Shown here: piece after piece, positions 46,069-56,834 of the stretch
Numbering within the stretch: the first letter of the stretch is position 1
Layout of the letters: each line of letters begins with the position of its first letter
Source: an uncultured Gemmataceae bacterium
GTDB taxonomy: Bacteria; Planctomycetota; Planctomycetia; Gemmatales; Gemmataceae
Direction: 5' to 3'
Length of the DNA: 64,000 nucleotides
Assembly: GCA_937923405.1 (NCBI GenBank)
Contig: CALDUY010000020.1
Span: 382,249 to 446,248, forward strand
The notes under the pieces: generated by a model
The model's database searches: none
The model's input: the letters and a program-made list of their open reading frames with translations, nothing else
Told to the model about the DNA's origin: nothing
Position numbers and translations under genes: made by a program

Positions 46069-47286
46069 ATGTCGGTACTGATTGTCGGCACACTGGATAC
46101 TAAAGGAACGGAAGCGGCCTTCGTTCGTGATCGGCTTCGCGAACTTGGCATCGAGACCCAGCTGTTGGATGCGGGAGTACTAGAGCCGCCGACCGTGGCT
46201 CCCGACATTCCGCGTGAGGAAGTGTTCCGCGCTGCCGGCACTACTCTGGAACAGGTTCAGGCTCAGGGGGATCGAGGACAAGCAATCACCGTGGCTGCGC
46301 GAGGAGCGGCAGAACTGGCACGACGGTTGCACGAGCAAGACCGCCTCGACGGCGTCTTGGGGCTGGGTGGCTCAGCGGGAACAACGATCGGCACGGCGGT
46401 TATGCGCGCCTTACCGTTCGGCGTTCCCAAGCTGATGGTCAGCACGATGGCCTCGGGACAGGTTCGTCCCTACGTCGGCGTCCGTGATGTGATGATGATG
46501 TACTCCGTCGTTGATTTGAGTGGCTTGAACCGCATTAGTCGAACAGTGTTGACCAATGCCGCTCATGCCATGTCAGGGATGGTTCAACGGCGCGACGACC
46601 ACCAGCTACAAACACTGCCGAATGTGGTAACGGCGACGATGTTCGGCGTGACCACTCCATGCGTCGAAACCGCACGAAAGTTCATCGAGCAAGCCGGTCA
46701 TGAAGTACTCGTCTTCCACGCAACTGGAACGGGGGGGCAGACGATGGAAGCGTTCATTCACGATGGCATCGTGGCTGGGGTACTGGACGTGACTACGACG
46801 GAACTGGCCGACGAGCTGGTGGGCGGCATCCTCAGCGCTGGTCCCGATCGCCTGACGGCGGCGGCGATACGTGGCGTGCCTCAGGTGATCGCCCTAGGCG
46901 CGCTAGACATGGTCAACTTCGGCCCACCCGACACGGTGCCCGAACGGTTCCGCGGTCGCCGATTCTACCAGCACAATCCCACCGTCACGCTGATGCGCAC
47001 CACGCCACAAGAGAACGACCAACTGGGCAAAGAGATCGCCCAAAAGGCTAGCGCTGCCAAAGGACCAACGGCCATCTTCGTCCCCAAGCGGGGGGTTTCC
47101 GCTCTGGATCGGGAAGGCCAACCGTTCTGGTGGCCCGAAGCCGATGCCGCTCTGTTTCAGAGTCTGCGAAATTGGCTCAGCCCGAGTGTCCGGCTGGTGG
47201 AGCTAGATCTGCACATTAACGATCCGGAATTTGCTCAGGCGATGGCCACGAGCCTGCTAGAGTTGATGGCGAGACGAACCGGATAA
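46069..47286 (+). CDS. Tm-1-like ATP-binding protein (UPF0261 family)
   Basis: A 405-residue cytoplasmic protein of the UPF0261/Tm-1-like family. The N-terminal domain has MSVLIVGTLDTKG and the LGLGGSAGTTIG loop; further on there is VFHATGTGGQTMEAFIHDGIV. Plant Tm-1 inhibits tobamovirus replication, and the bacterial forms are thought to bind nucleotides, but a reaction is not known. The start at ATG 46069 is supported by GGGAG and by the conserved N-terminus; a longer in-frame ORF goes back to 45829 and overlaps the phhA promoter region. The gap 45804-46068 is divergent with phhA and should hold both promoters. It ends just before a terminator hairpin. Confidence 0.9.
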   Translation: MSVLIVGTLDTKGTEAAFVRDRLRELGIETQLLDAGVLEPPTVAPDIPREEVFRAAGTTLEQVQAQGDRGQAITVAARGAAELARRLHEQDRLDGVLGLGGSAGTTIGTAVMRALPFGVPKLMVSTMASGQVRPYVGVRDVMMMYSVVDLSGLNRISRTVLTNAAHAMSGMVQRRDDHQLQTLPNVVTATMFGVTTPCVETARKFIEQAGHEVLVFHATGTGGQTMEAFIHDGIVAGVLDVTTTELADELVGGILSAGPDRLTAAAIRGVPQVIALGALDMVNFGPPDTVPERFRGRRFYQHNPTVTLMRTTPQENDQLGKEIAQKASAAKGPTAIFVPKRGVSALDREGQPFWWPEADAALFQSLRNWLSPSVRLVELDLHINDPEFAQAMATSLLELMARRTG

Positions 47287-47319
47287 AGCGGAGGCGATGT
47301 TCCTCGCAGAAACACAACG

Positions 47320-47355
47320 GAGCCAGAGCAGCTCGACGAGGAGTTGCTCCGGCTC
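47320..47355. terminator. Bidirectional terminator between UPF0261 gene and small gene
   Basis: GAGCCAGAGCA (47320-47330) pairs with TGCTCCGGCTC (47345-47355), ten of eleven positions. It lies between the convergent 3' ends of the UPF0261 gene and the 89-residue gene. The plus strand has GGGTGATTTT following it. Confidence 0.6.
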
Positions 47356-47381
47356 AACTAGGGTGATTTTAGCCTCATCAC

Positions 47382-47651
47382 TTACTTGACATCGGCCGGT
47401 TTAGAGGGAATGTCCAAGGCTTTCTTGTCGCTGGTGGACTGAGCCGCATTGGCTTTCTCCGCGAGTCGCTGCTGAATCCGCTGTTCAGCTTTGCTCACGT
47501 CGGCGCTGATCTTGGCGGTGTCGATGTCCAAGGTGACCGACTTGCGGCCATTGGTCGTGGGGCTGGCGGAAATGTGATACCAGTCGAGATACCAGCCAAC
47601 ACCGGCCAGGGTCAAAAAGACCAAAGCAAAGAAGGCGAGTAGGTTACGCAT
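47382..47651 (-). CDS. Small membrane-anchored protein, unknown
   Basis: An 89-residue protein with one hydrophobic membrane segment near the N-terminus (residues 4-22, LLAFFALVFLTLAGVGWYL) and a charged, partly helical tail (about 45-75, ISADVSKAEQRIQQRLAEKAN) ending in a Lys/Pro-rich stretch. No family recognised; small proteins of this build are common in planctomycetes. The ATG at 47651 has GGAGAGAAG upstream. It has a single-gene layout: convergent with the UPF0261 gene, and the 622-base gap upstream of it also holds the prkA promoter. Confidence 0.6.
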   Translation of the reverse strand: MRNLLAFFALVFLTLAGVGWYLDWYHISASPTTNGRKSVTLDIDTAKISADVSKAEQRIQQRLAEKANAAQSTSDKKALDIPSKPADVK

Positions 47652-48273
47652 GACTCTTCTCTCCGAGTAAGAAACGGATCGAGACGGGTTGGCGAATCGA
47701 TCCTAGGGGGAGCGGCTATACCGCGAAAACTTGCGCGGAATCCAGAGCAATTCGCCGCCTACCTTCAGCATAGGGTGTCAACAGAGAGGGCGCAAGTAAA
47801 GTGGAGAAGGAAAACTCTCTTGACAATACCCTACGCCAACCGCGTATGCTGCTAGAGTGGTTCCCCGCTGTACGAGTGGTGTCTGCGGTTGAGCCAGGGT
47901 AGGAAACCCCGGAGCCGTGGCCTCGTATCGCCCGGGATAGCAGGACACGAGTCCGCCCCTCCCCGCGAGTTCCCTCGTGTTGGTGGTGTTTGATGACCTG
48001 GTTGATTTGACGGATCGAATCGACCGCCGGTAGAATAAACAGATGAGCAAGCGAGTTCACAGGCAGGGAGCACGCCTGCACCTCAGATGCCATTGGAGCA
48101 GATGGGTGAGTTCTCCTCGTTGCTCGCCAGCATGTAGTTATCCCAGCAACTTTCAAACTCTCCCAGACCGCCCGCGTCTGCCTACCAGTTGGTTGGCCAA
48201 ATGGTTTGTACCATCCGTTGCAGCAGATGCGCGGCGACGCGGTTCTGTGCCGTCCTAGAGAGAGGAGACAGTG
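47652..48273. other. Long intergenic region and leader of the prkA operon
   Basis: The 622 bases between the small gene and prkA contain no convincing gene. They hold a promoter-like element at 47821-47851, after which about 415 bases remain before the prkA start. Inside, ACACGAG and CTCGTGT (about 47944-47980) form an inverted repeat with a 22-base loop. The remainder is unexplained and could be a long regulated leader or encode a small RNA. Longer antisense frames here are shadows of prkA. Confidence 0.5.
47821..47851 (+). promoter_or_regulatory. Candidate sigma-70 promoter for prkA operon
   Basis: TTGACA at 47821-47826 and TATGCT at 47846-47851 are separated by 19 bases, slightly wider than the ideal 17. 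It is the best such pair in the gap and points towards prkA. Confidence 0.45.
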
Positions 48274-50328
<2,055 letters not shown>

Positions 50329-50334
50329 CTTCAG

Positions 50335-50407
50335 AATGCCGAATGCAGAATAGGAGACAACATATAGGAGTAAGTCTCCGTTCTTCTTTCATTCTGCATT
50401 CGGCATT
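50335..50407. repeat. 17-bp perfect inverted repeat between prkA and yeaH
   Basis: AATGCCGAATGCAGAAT (50335-50351) is the exact reverse complement of ATTCTGCATTCGGCATT (50391-50407). An inner GGAGAC/GTCTCC stem (50353-50358 and 50374-50379) extends the hairpin. It fills the gap between the two genes, ending 17 bases before the yeaH start, and could set the prkA-to-yeaH expression ratio. Confidence 0.7.
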
Positions 50408-50424
50408 GACGGGAGAGGTGCTGC

Positions 50425-51525
50425 GTGGGACAGAAGATCGAACGCGATCACCAACGGTTCCGCAAGATTGTGCGCGGCAAGGTCAAGAGTAACTTGTCGA
50501 AGTACATCAGTCGCGGCGAGATGATCGGCAAGAAGGGAAAAGATTTCATCTCGATCCCCTTGCCCTCGATCGAGATTCCCCAATTCAAGTATGGGCAGAA
50601 GAACTCCGGTGGAGTCGGCGCGGGGGAAGGACAGCCAGGGCAACCCTTGGGACCGGGTCAGGGCCAACCGGGGCCGGGAGCCGGCGACCAACCCGGCGGA
50701 CACATCCTCGAAGTCGAACTAACGATGGAAGAAATGGCTTCCATCCTCGGCGAGGAACTGGCCCTGCCGCGTATCGAGCCACGCGGCAAAAAGAATATTA
50801 TTACCACGCGGGACAAATATACCGGCATTCGTCAAACCGGCCCCGAATCGCTACGCCATTTCAAACGCACCTTCAAGCGTGCCCTGAAACGCCAGATCTC
50901 CTCGGGCACTTACGATCCGTCCGATCCGGTCGTCATTCCGATTCGAGCCGACAAACAGTATCGCAGTTGGAAAGAGGTTAAGCAGCCTCAGTCCGTTGCC
51001 GTTATCATCTACATGATGGACGTTTCGGGATCGATGACCGACGAGCAAAAGGAGATTGTCCGTATCGAGGCGTTCTGGATCGACACCTGGATCAAGGCGC
51101 ACTATCAAGGGGTCGAAACTGTTTACATCATTCACGATGCCGCCGCTCAAGAAGTGGACGAACATACGTTCTACCACACCCGGGAATCAGGGGGCACGAA
51201 AATCAGCTCTGCCTATACCCTGTGTGATAAAATCATCTCGGCTCGCTATCCACCAAGTGAATGGAACATCTATGCCTTCCACTTTTCCGATGGCGACAAT
51301 TGGGGCGATGATATCCCCCATTGTTTGAAAATTCTGCAAGAGAAAATTTTGCCAGCGGTCAATCTGTTCGGCTACGGCCAAGTGGAAAGTCCTTACGGTT
51401 CCGGAGAATTTTACGATTACATCCACGAAATGATCGGCTCACGGACCAACATCGTCTGTAGCCGCATCCCCGATCGCGACGCTATCCTCGGCTCGATCAA
51501 AGAGTTTCTCGGCACCGGACGTTGA
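50425..51525 (+). CDS. yeaH: DUF444 (YeaH/YhbH-like) protein with von Willebrand A-type domain
   Basis: A 366-residue protein. The N-terminal third (about 1-60) is basic, followed by a Gly/Pro/Gln-rich linker (about 60-90). A helical region leads to a vWA-like domain (about 195-366) with the metal-site motif MDVSGSM near residue 197 and FHFSDGDNW near 290. YeaH is always found with PrkA and SpoVR and is thought to be part of the same stress response. The start is GTG at 50425, with GGGAGAGG upstream. It lies 96 bases after prkA, with the long inverted repeat between. Confidence 0.94.
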   Translation: MGQKIERDHQRFRKIVRGKVKSNLSKYISRGEMIGKKGKDFISIPLPSIEIPQFKYGQKNSGGVGAGEGQPGQPLGPGQGQPGPGAGDQPGGHILEVELTMEEMASILGEELALPRIEPRGKKNIITTRDKYTGIRQTGPESLRHFKRTFKRALKRQISSGTYDPSDPVVIPIRADKQYRSWKEVKQPQSVAVIIYMMDVSGSMTDEQKEIVRIEAFWIDTWIKAHYQGVETVYIIHDAAAQEVDEHTFYHTRESGGTKISSAYTLCDKIISARYPPSEWNIYAFHFSDGDNWGDDIPHCLKILQEKILPAVNLFGYGQVESPYGSGEFYDYIHEMIGSRTNIVCSRIPDRDAILGSIKEFLGTGR

Positions 51526-51563
51526 CGCGAGCATTCCTCCTCATCTCCTCGACGATTTGAATC

Positions 51564-53120
51564 ATGAACACTCCATATGACACTCGGCTCCCCCCACACT
51601 TGGCGGCACTGAAGCAAGAGATCGAGGGGTACGCGCGCGACTACGGCCTCGACTTCTACGAGACCATCTTCGAGGTCATCGACGCGGAAGATCTCAACGA
51701 AATCGCCGCCTACGGTGGATTTCCGACGCGCTATCCGCACTGGTCGTTCGGCATGCAGTACGAAGAGTTAAAAAAGAGCTACGACTACGGCCTGTCAAAG
51801 ATCTACGAAATGGTCATCAATAACGATCCGTGTTATGCCTATTTGATGCGCTCCAACCACACCGTCGATCAGAAGCTGGTGATGAGTCATGTGTACGGCC
51901 ATTGCGATTTTTTCAAGAATAATGCCTATTTCGCCCACACCAGCCGCAAGATGATGGACGAGATGGCCAATCACGGGGCGCGCATCCGTAGTTACGTCGA
52001 AAAGTACGGCGAAGATGAGGTCGAGGCGTTTCTTGATCGTTGTATGTCGATCGATGATCTCATCGACATCCATTCAGTAGCGATCAAACGACGAGCGCCA
52101 TCATCGCGGTTTGATTTCACGCCGGAACGTGAACCACCGGCTGGCGATGGAGCGACTCGCTTCAAGAGCAAGGACTACATGGATGAATACGTCAATCCGC
52201 GTGAGGTTCTCCGCGCCGAGGTGGAACAGCGCAAGAAGGAACAAGAGCAACTGGCCCGCAGCTTCCCTGAGCAGCCCGAAAAGGATGTGCTGCTGTTTCT
52301 CATCGAGCATGCGCCGTTGAAGCACTGGCAGCGCGACATTTTGTCGATTATCCGCGATGAAGCCTACTACTTCATGCCTCAAGGTATGACCAAGATCATG
52401 AACGAGGGCTGGGCCAGCTACTGGCATAGCACCATCATGACCCAGAAAGCGCTGACGCCGTCCGAATTGATCGACTACGCCGACCACCATTCGGGCACGA
52501 TGGCCATGTCGCGGACTCGCCTCAACCCCTACAAGCTCGGCATCGAACTGTTCCGCGACATTGAATTTCGCTGGAACACGGGTCGGTTTGGCAAAGAGTG
52601 GGAAGAATGCGACGATCTGGAAAAGAAACGGACTTGGGATAAGCAACTCGGTTTGGGCAGGCAGAAAATTTTTGAGGTTCGTCGGATTCACAACGACATT
52701 ACCTTCATTGACACCTTCCTGACTCCCGAATTCTGTGTCGAGCACAAGTTCTTCACTTACGCCTTCCAAGAACAGGCCGGTCAGTACTATATTGAGTCGC
52801 GGGATTTCGAGAAAATCAAACAACGTCTTCTGTTCAGCTTGACTAACTTCGGAAAACCGTGGATTTATGTAATAGACGGGAATTATCGCAACCGAGGCGA
52901 GTTGTTGCTCAAACATCAGCACTCGGGCATTGATCTGAAGCTAGATCAAGCGAATGATACCTTAGCGAACATTCAGTTCATCTGGGGACGTCCCGTCCAC
53001 TTGAGTACGATTGTGGATGGTAAGCCGACTACCTTGTCCTTCGATGGAACCGATCACTCCATCAAAAGTGGAGGAGAAACTGATGACTCTCGCAGAAGCA
53101 GTACGGGCAAAACTCGATGA
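51564..53120 (+). CDS. spoVR: SpoVR/YcgB family protein
   Basis: A 518-residue protein of the SpoVR family, third in the prkA-yeaH-spoVR set. It shows the HVYGHCDFFKNN segment (about residue 112), LKHWQRDILSIIRDEAYYFMPQ and the MNEGWASYWHS stretch followed by HHSGTMAMSRTRLNPYKLG, which define the family. In Bacillus, SpoVR is needed for spore cortex formation; in non-spore-formers it is linked to stress. The ATG at 51564 is 38 bases after yeaH and has only a weak ribosome site, so it may be coupled. Its last 38 bases contain the start and ribosome site of the next small gene. Confidence 0.94.
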   Translation: MNTPYDTRLPPHLAALKQEIEGYARDYGLDFYETIFEVIDAEDLNEIAAYGGFPTRYPHWSFGMQYEELKKSYDYGLSKIYEMVINNDPCYAYLMRSNHTVDQKLVMSHVYGHCDFFKNNAYFAHTSRKMMDEMANHGARIRSYVEKYGEDEVEAFLDRCMSIDDLIDIHSVAIKRRAPSSRFDFTPEREPPAGDGATRFKSKDYMDEYVNPREVLRAEVEQRKKEQEQLARSFPEQPEKDVLLFLIEHAPLKHWQRDILSIIRDEAYYFMPQGMTKIMNEGWASYWHSTIMTQKALTPSELIDYADHHSGTMAMSRTRLNPYKLGIELFRDIEFRWNTGRFGKEWEECDDLEKKRTWDKQLGLGRQKIFEVRRIHNDITFIDTFLTPEFCVEHKFFTYAFQEQAGQYYIESRDFEKIKQRLLFSLTNFGKPWIYVIDGNYRNRGELLLKHQHSGIDLKLDQANDTLANIQFIWGRPVHLSTIVDGKPTTLSFDGTDHSIKSGGETDDSRRSSTGKTR

Positions 53121-53550
53121 ACGCCGGCCAATTTACAGCCGGGAAATCCTGGTGGTAAACGAGGCCGGCTGGACCGCAGAACTAACCCTCGATAGCCTCG
53201 AATCACTCGGGGCGAGGTGCTGGGAAGTGACCCTAAGTCGGACAACGCCTGTAGATAATGTTTCGCTCGACCAACAAGCCAACCGCATCGCCTCGCGGGT
53301 GACCGGGTTGCTCGAACCACTCCGCGTTGTGGAAATTGACCAGTCTCGCCAACTGGCGCAGCTGCGTAGTATCTCTCCCGCAAGCAAAGGGGAGACTCTA
53401 TATTACTACGAAATCGAACGTCATGTAAGCGGGCGATCGCTGGTTCGGCGCTATCAGGCAAGTACCGTGTCGACGCGGCGGGAGCAGATCGACTTCACGC
53501 TGACTCATGAAGCGTTGGCCAAGCTGATCGAGGACCTAACCGTGGAGTAA
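53083..53550 (+). CDS. Hypothetical protein at the end of the PrkA set
   Basis: A 155-residue protein that I do not recognise. It is soluble, with mixed alpha/beta content and no signal or membrane segment. Near the middle is LYYYEIERHVSGRSLVRRYQ; the end is helical (EALAKLIEDLTVE). The start at ATG 53083 has GGAGGAG seven bases upstream, inside the spoVR coding sequence, so the genes overlap by 38 bases and are probably coupled. That placement is unusual for the common yeaG-yeaH-ycgB set and suggests it works with those proteins in this organism. A terminator-like stem follows. Confidence 0.7.
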   Translation: MTLAEAVRAKLDERRPIYSREILVVNEAGWTAELTLDSLESLGARCWEVTLSRTTPVDNVSLDQQANRIASRVTGLLEPLRVVEIDQSRQLAQLRSISPASKGETLYYYEIERHVSGRSLVRRYQASTVSTRREQIDFTLTHEALAKLIEDLTVE

Positions 53551-53560
53551 TTCTGCCCAA

Positions 53561-53596
53561 AACGGGGGCTTCGACGCTTGCGCTCGAGGCCCCGTT
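53561..53596. terminator. Bidirectional stem between the PrkA set and the kinase-transaminase gene
   Basis: AACGGGGGCTTCGA (53561-53574) faces TCGAGGCCCCGTT (53584-53596) with one bulge; loop of nine. It lies between two convergent genes, its right edge touching the stop codon of the fusion gene. Confidence 0.65.
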
Positions 53597-55142
53597 ACGA
53601 GGCTTCGAGGAATGCGGTCAATCGTTGCTCATAAGCCGCCTGAAGTTGCCGAGTCACTGGTCCTGGTTTCCCTTCGCCAACTTTGTTTCCATCCACAGTC
53701 ACAATGGGGCAAACCTGCAATGAAGTGCCCGTCATAAACAATTCACTGACCCGCGGCAAATCATCGTGGTGCAAGGAACGCTGATCGACGGGCAAGCCAC
53801 ATTGGTCCGCCAACTCCAAGGTGAGTTTGCGAGTGACTCCGGGCAAGATACCGGGACTATCCGGGGTAGTTCGAATCACGCCATCGAGTACGCCGAACAA
53901 GCTGGAGTGGCTGGCTTCGGTGAGAGTGCCATCAGGGAGATACAACACGGCTTCCTGACAACCAGCCTCTTTGGCTGCCTGATTGGCCAAGACGTTGGCA
54001 AGTAGATTCACCGATTTAATGTCGCAGCGTTTCCAGCGTAGATCAGGTTGTAGCGAGACCGCCATCCCGCTCTCACGAAACGGACGATAGGGGTCTCCAA
54101 TCTCCTGTACCCAGATCAACTCGGTGGGGCGCGTTTGAGTCGGGAACGCATGGGCGCGTGGAGCGGCTCCGCGAGTGATTTGGATGTAGACGATCGCCTC
54201 ACGGAATCCGCCTACCGCGATGGTTTCCATCGCCTGACGACGGAGACGGTCGAGATCAACGCCACGAATCTGAATTGCCGCCAGGCTGCGCTGCAGTCGG
54301 GCAAAGTGGTCGTCGGCCAGCCAACACTTGCCTCGAAAAACTCGCATCACTTCGTAGACGCCGTCGCCGAAGAGAAAGCCGCGATCCAGGACCGAAACCT
54401 TGGCCTCGGACAGCGGCATGCGTTCGCCCTGAAGGACGCACAGCGGTGGCGGTCCAGACTTGGCATCCGGGATCGGCAGGCGAATCATGAAGCGGGTTCC
54501 CTTGCCAGGCGCGCTCTCGGCGGTCAGACTGCCGCCATGCGCTTCGAGGATCTTTTTTGTCGTGGGCACCCCAAGTCCAGTGCCTCCCTCGCGTGTGGAA
54601 TAAAACGGCTTGAAAGCCTTGGCCAACACTTCCGGCGTCATGCCCTTGCCCGTGTCGATGACCGAAAGCACCACCGAGCCATTCTCGAGATTGGCCTGGA
54701 GAGTGATCTCGCCGCCGCGTGGCATCGCCTGTTGGGCGTTGAGCAAAAGATTTAACAGCGCCTGCTTGAACAACTCGCGATCAATCAACACCTCGGGCAA
54801 CCCCGAGGGAACGTAAACCTGAATGTCGATCCCTTGAGTTCGCGCCATCGGACCATAAAAATCCACCATCTCCTCGACGAAACTGAGCAGATCCGTTGGC
54901 ACCCGATCGAGTTCCTTGACGCGAGCGAAGCGGAGGAAATCGTTGGAGATGTCGACCAGGCGTTGACATTCGCCGCGCAGTTTCTCGACGCGATCCAAGG
55001 CTCGCCGTTCACGAGGAGATTGCGGATCTTCTAAATCCTCACTGAGCAGTTGCAAGTTCAAACTCAGAGTGCTGAGATGGTTTTTCAGGTCGTGGATGAA
55101 GCCGCCGGCTACCTCGGCTAGTTCGTTCTCACTCGCGGACAT
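53595..55142 (-). CDS. Cytoplasmic histidine kinase fused to D-amino-acid transaminase
   Basis: A single 515-residue ORF with two parts. Residues 1-225 are a compact histidine kinase: phospho-acceptor His17 in GGFIHDLKN, an N-box with LLNLLLNAQQAM, DTGKGM, and TREGGTGLGVP. There is no membrane or sensor domain. Residues about 236-515 are a complete class IV PLP aminotransferase: SVLDRGFLFGDGVYEV, the PLP lysine near residue 376 in RCDIKSVNLLANV, and DGTLTEASHS. The RCDIKSxNLL pattern is that of D-alanine transaminase, which makes D-amino acids. There is no stop or start between the parts. ATG at 55142 has GAGGAG upstream; a GTG at 55160 is possible. I know of no standard family joining these two. 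Confidence 0.8.
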   Translation of the reverse strand: MSASENELAEVAGGFIHDLKNHLSTLSLNLQLLSEDLEDPQSPRERRALDRVEKLRGECQRLVDISNDFLRFARVKELDRVPTDLLSFVEEMVDFYGPMARTQGIDIQVYVPSGLPEVLIDRELFKQALLNLLLNAQQAMPRGGEITLQANLENGSVVLSVIDTGKGMTPEVLAKAFKPFYSTREGGTGLGVPTTKKILEAHGGSLTAESAPGKGTRFMIRLPIPDAKSGPPPLCVLQGERMPLSEAKVSVLDRGFLFGDGVYEVMRVFRGKCWLADDHFARLQRSLAAIQIRGVDLDRLRRQAMETIAVGGFREAIVYIQITRGAAPRAHAFPTQTRPTELIWVQEIGDPYRPFRESGMAVSLQPDLRWKRCDIKSVNLLANVLANQAAKEAGCQEAVLYLPDGTLTEASHSSLFGVLDGVIRTTPDSPGILPGVTRKLTLELADQCGLPVDQRSLHHDDLPRVSELFMTGTSLQVCPIVTVDGNKVGEGKPGPVTRQLQAAYEQRLTAFLEAS

Positions 55143-55260
55143 CGACTCGGTACTCCTCACGGATCATCCCGCCAACCATCGATTCACTTGCGATCCTAGG
55201 ACTCGTAGCAACCGTACCTGTCGGGAAACGGGCAGCACCACCATCAACAGGACGCAAGGC

Positions 55261-56763
55261 TCACTTCCGCTCTGGAGGAACATCACCATACGACCAGGCT
55301 TTCCCAGAAAACGGTGTCGGCTTGGGGAGCTGAGGCACGGCTCCCGGCTTCATCTTCTTGGCCAACTCCAGCCCAGCGTCGCGCAGCTGACTGCCCGCCG
55401 TCACTTCCAGATTACTGTAGGACGTTAATCGCGTCTCATAGCCGCCACCTTCAGGGCCATCACTGAACGCCGCCTCTGTTGGTACATAGCCGACGCAGCC
55501 GTTGGCCAACGACACCGGGAAGGTGAACGGAAAGCCGCTCTTCGCCTTCTGCTCCAGACCATACTGACAGAAATACTCTGCTGGAGTGGTAAGAAATATC
55601 GCAGGACCAACCTGCACGGCTTGTACCTCGACCTCCACAGTCGGCCACTTTTTCACTAGCGTATCTACCAGAAGCGTTTCTTTGGCGAAGGTCATCTCCG
55701 CGTCGGCTCCATTGTACTTTTTCGACTCGATCAACTGTCGAGCCGCCTTCACCCGCTCTGGATCGGGCGCTCGCCGCTTCAGTGTCAGCACCTTGGTAGA
55801 AAAGTCGATGGGAACGAGAGTGCCCGGCTCCATAGTCAGCAGCACCTTAAGCGACTCGGCTCCAATCTTGCCACCGACGAATTGCGACCACTGATCGCCC
55901 ACGCGATGGCGATAGGGATTCTGGTTGTCCACCTGGGTGATGTCGCCGGACGCACCGTTGAGAAAAACCACTACCGCGTCTTTATCGTAGTAACCCTGAA
56001 TCGCCTTTTCCAGATAGCAAATATAGCTAGCAGAGATGCCCCCCGAAGCAGTCGTGGCATGACAAGCAAAGTTGACCACACAGCCGAGCAGTTTCCCTTT
56101 CTCGTCCCAGACTCCGATAACACCGACCTCCGGATCCACTGGACCGGCGGGTTCGAGGATGTTGGGATTGCCCTGGCCGGGATGTGTCACCGCATGCCCG
56201 CTTCGCATCTTGAAGCGACGATTGAACGCCACTGTTCGTTCGATGCCACGACCGATGCCAGCCTTTGCCTTGCCGCGACCGCTGTAAGCCGCGCAGATCG
56301 CGTCGATCAGTTCTTTCTCAACATGAGCCACGTATTTGGCGTCAGCTTCGGTCGATTCTTTGGTTGCCAAGCGTTTGACCAGTGGATCGGCATCGTCGTA
56401 GTCACCAGGCCAAGTGCCAAACAATGGCCCACCTGAATGCGTGTGCGACGCCCCGATGAGAATTGCCGATTCCGCGAGTCCGGTTTTCTTGGCTACTTGG
56501 CGACGAACTTGAGCCACCGTCTCGCGATGAATGGCGATGGCATCGATTCCCACCAAGGCAACGGCTTTGGAGCCATCGTCGAACACCGCGACACGGACCT
56601 TGCACGGATCGTGCAAGGAGCGATGAAAGGCTTTGCCATAACCGCCAGGAGCTTCGCTACCAATTTCGGGAGAGATGTCGCGTTCGGCAAACCCAGCCAG
56701 AAAATCGGCTCGCGCCGGAGGAGAAACAAGGCAAAACAAAACGAGACTTAGCAGCAATCGCAT
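55261..56763 (-). CDS. Secreted neutral-ceramidase-like protein
   Basis: A 500-residue exported protein. The signal peptide covers about residues 1-19 (LLSLVLFCLVSPPARAD). It reads as the neutral/alkaline ceramidase N-terminal fold: GFAERDISPEIG, then GASHTHSGGPLFG near residue 105 and FACHATTASGG near 230, whose His residues are likely zinc ligands. True ceramidases have about 650-750 residues and an extra C-terminal domain; this one is shorter and lacks that domain, so it may act on another lipid or be a planctomycete-specific branch. The ATG at 56763 has GGGGGC upstream. It lies between pnp and the fusion gene on the same strand, with a gap of 71 bases to pnp. Confidence 0.82.
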   Translation of the reverse strand: MRLLLSLVLFCLVSPPARADFLAGFAERDISPEIGSEAPGGYGKAFHRSLHDPCKVRVAVFDDGSKAVALVGIDAIAIHRETVAQVRRQVAKKTGLAESAILIGASHTHSGGPLFGTWPGDYDDADPLVKRLATKESTEADAKYVAHVEKELIDAICAAYSGRGKAKAGIGRGIERTVAFNRRFKMRSGHAVTHPGQGNPNILEPAGPVDPEVGVIGVWDEKGKLLGCVVNFACHATTASGGISASYICYLEKAIQGYYDKDAVVVFLNGASGDITQVDNQNPYRHRVGDQWSQFVGGKIGAESLKVLLTMEPGTLVPIDFSTKVLTLKRRAPDPERVKAARQLIESKKYNGADAEMTFAKETLLVDTLVKKWPTVEVEVQAVQVGPAIFLTTPAEYFCQYGLEQKAKSGFPFTFPVSLANGCVGYVPTEAAFSDGPEGGGYETRLTSYSNLEVTAGSQLRDAGLELAKKMKPGAVPQLPKPTPFSGKAWSYGDVPPERK

Positions 56764-56834
56764 GGTGCGGCCCCCTGGAAAAAATCGGCGGCGCGACCCG
56801 AGGAAGCCTCCGAGTTCGCACCGCCGGAGATCCC

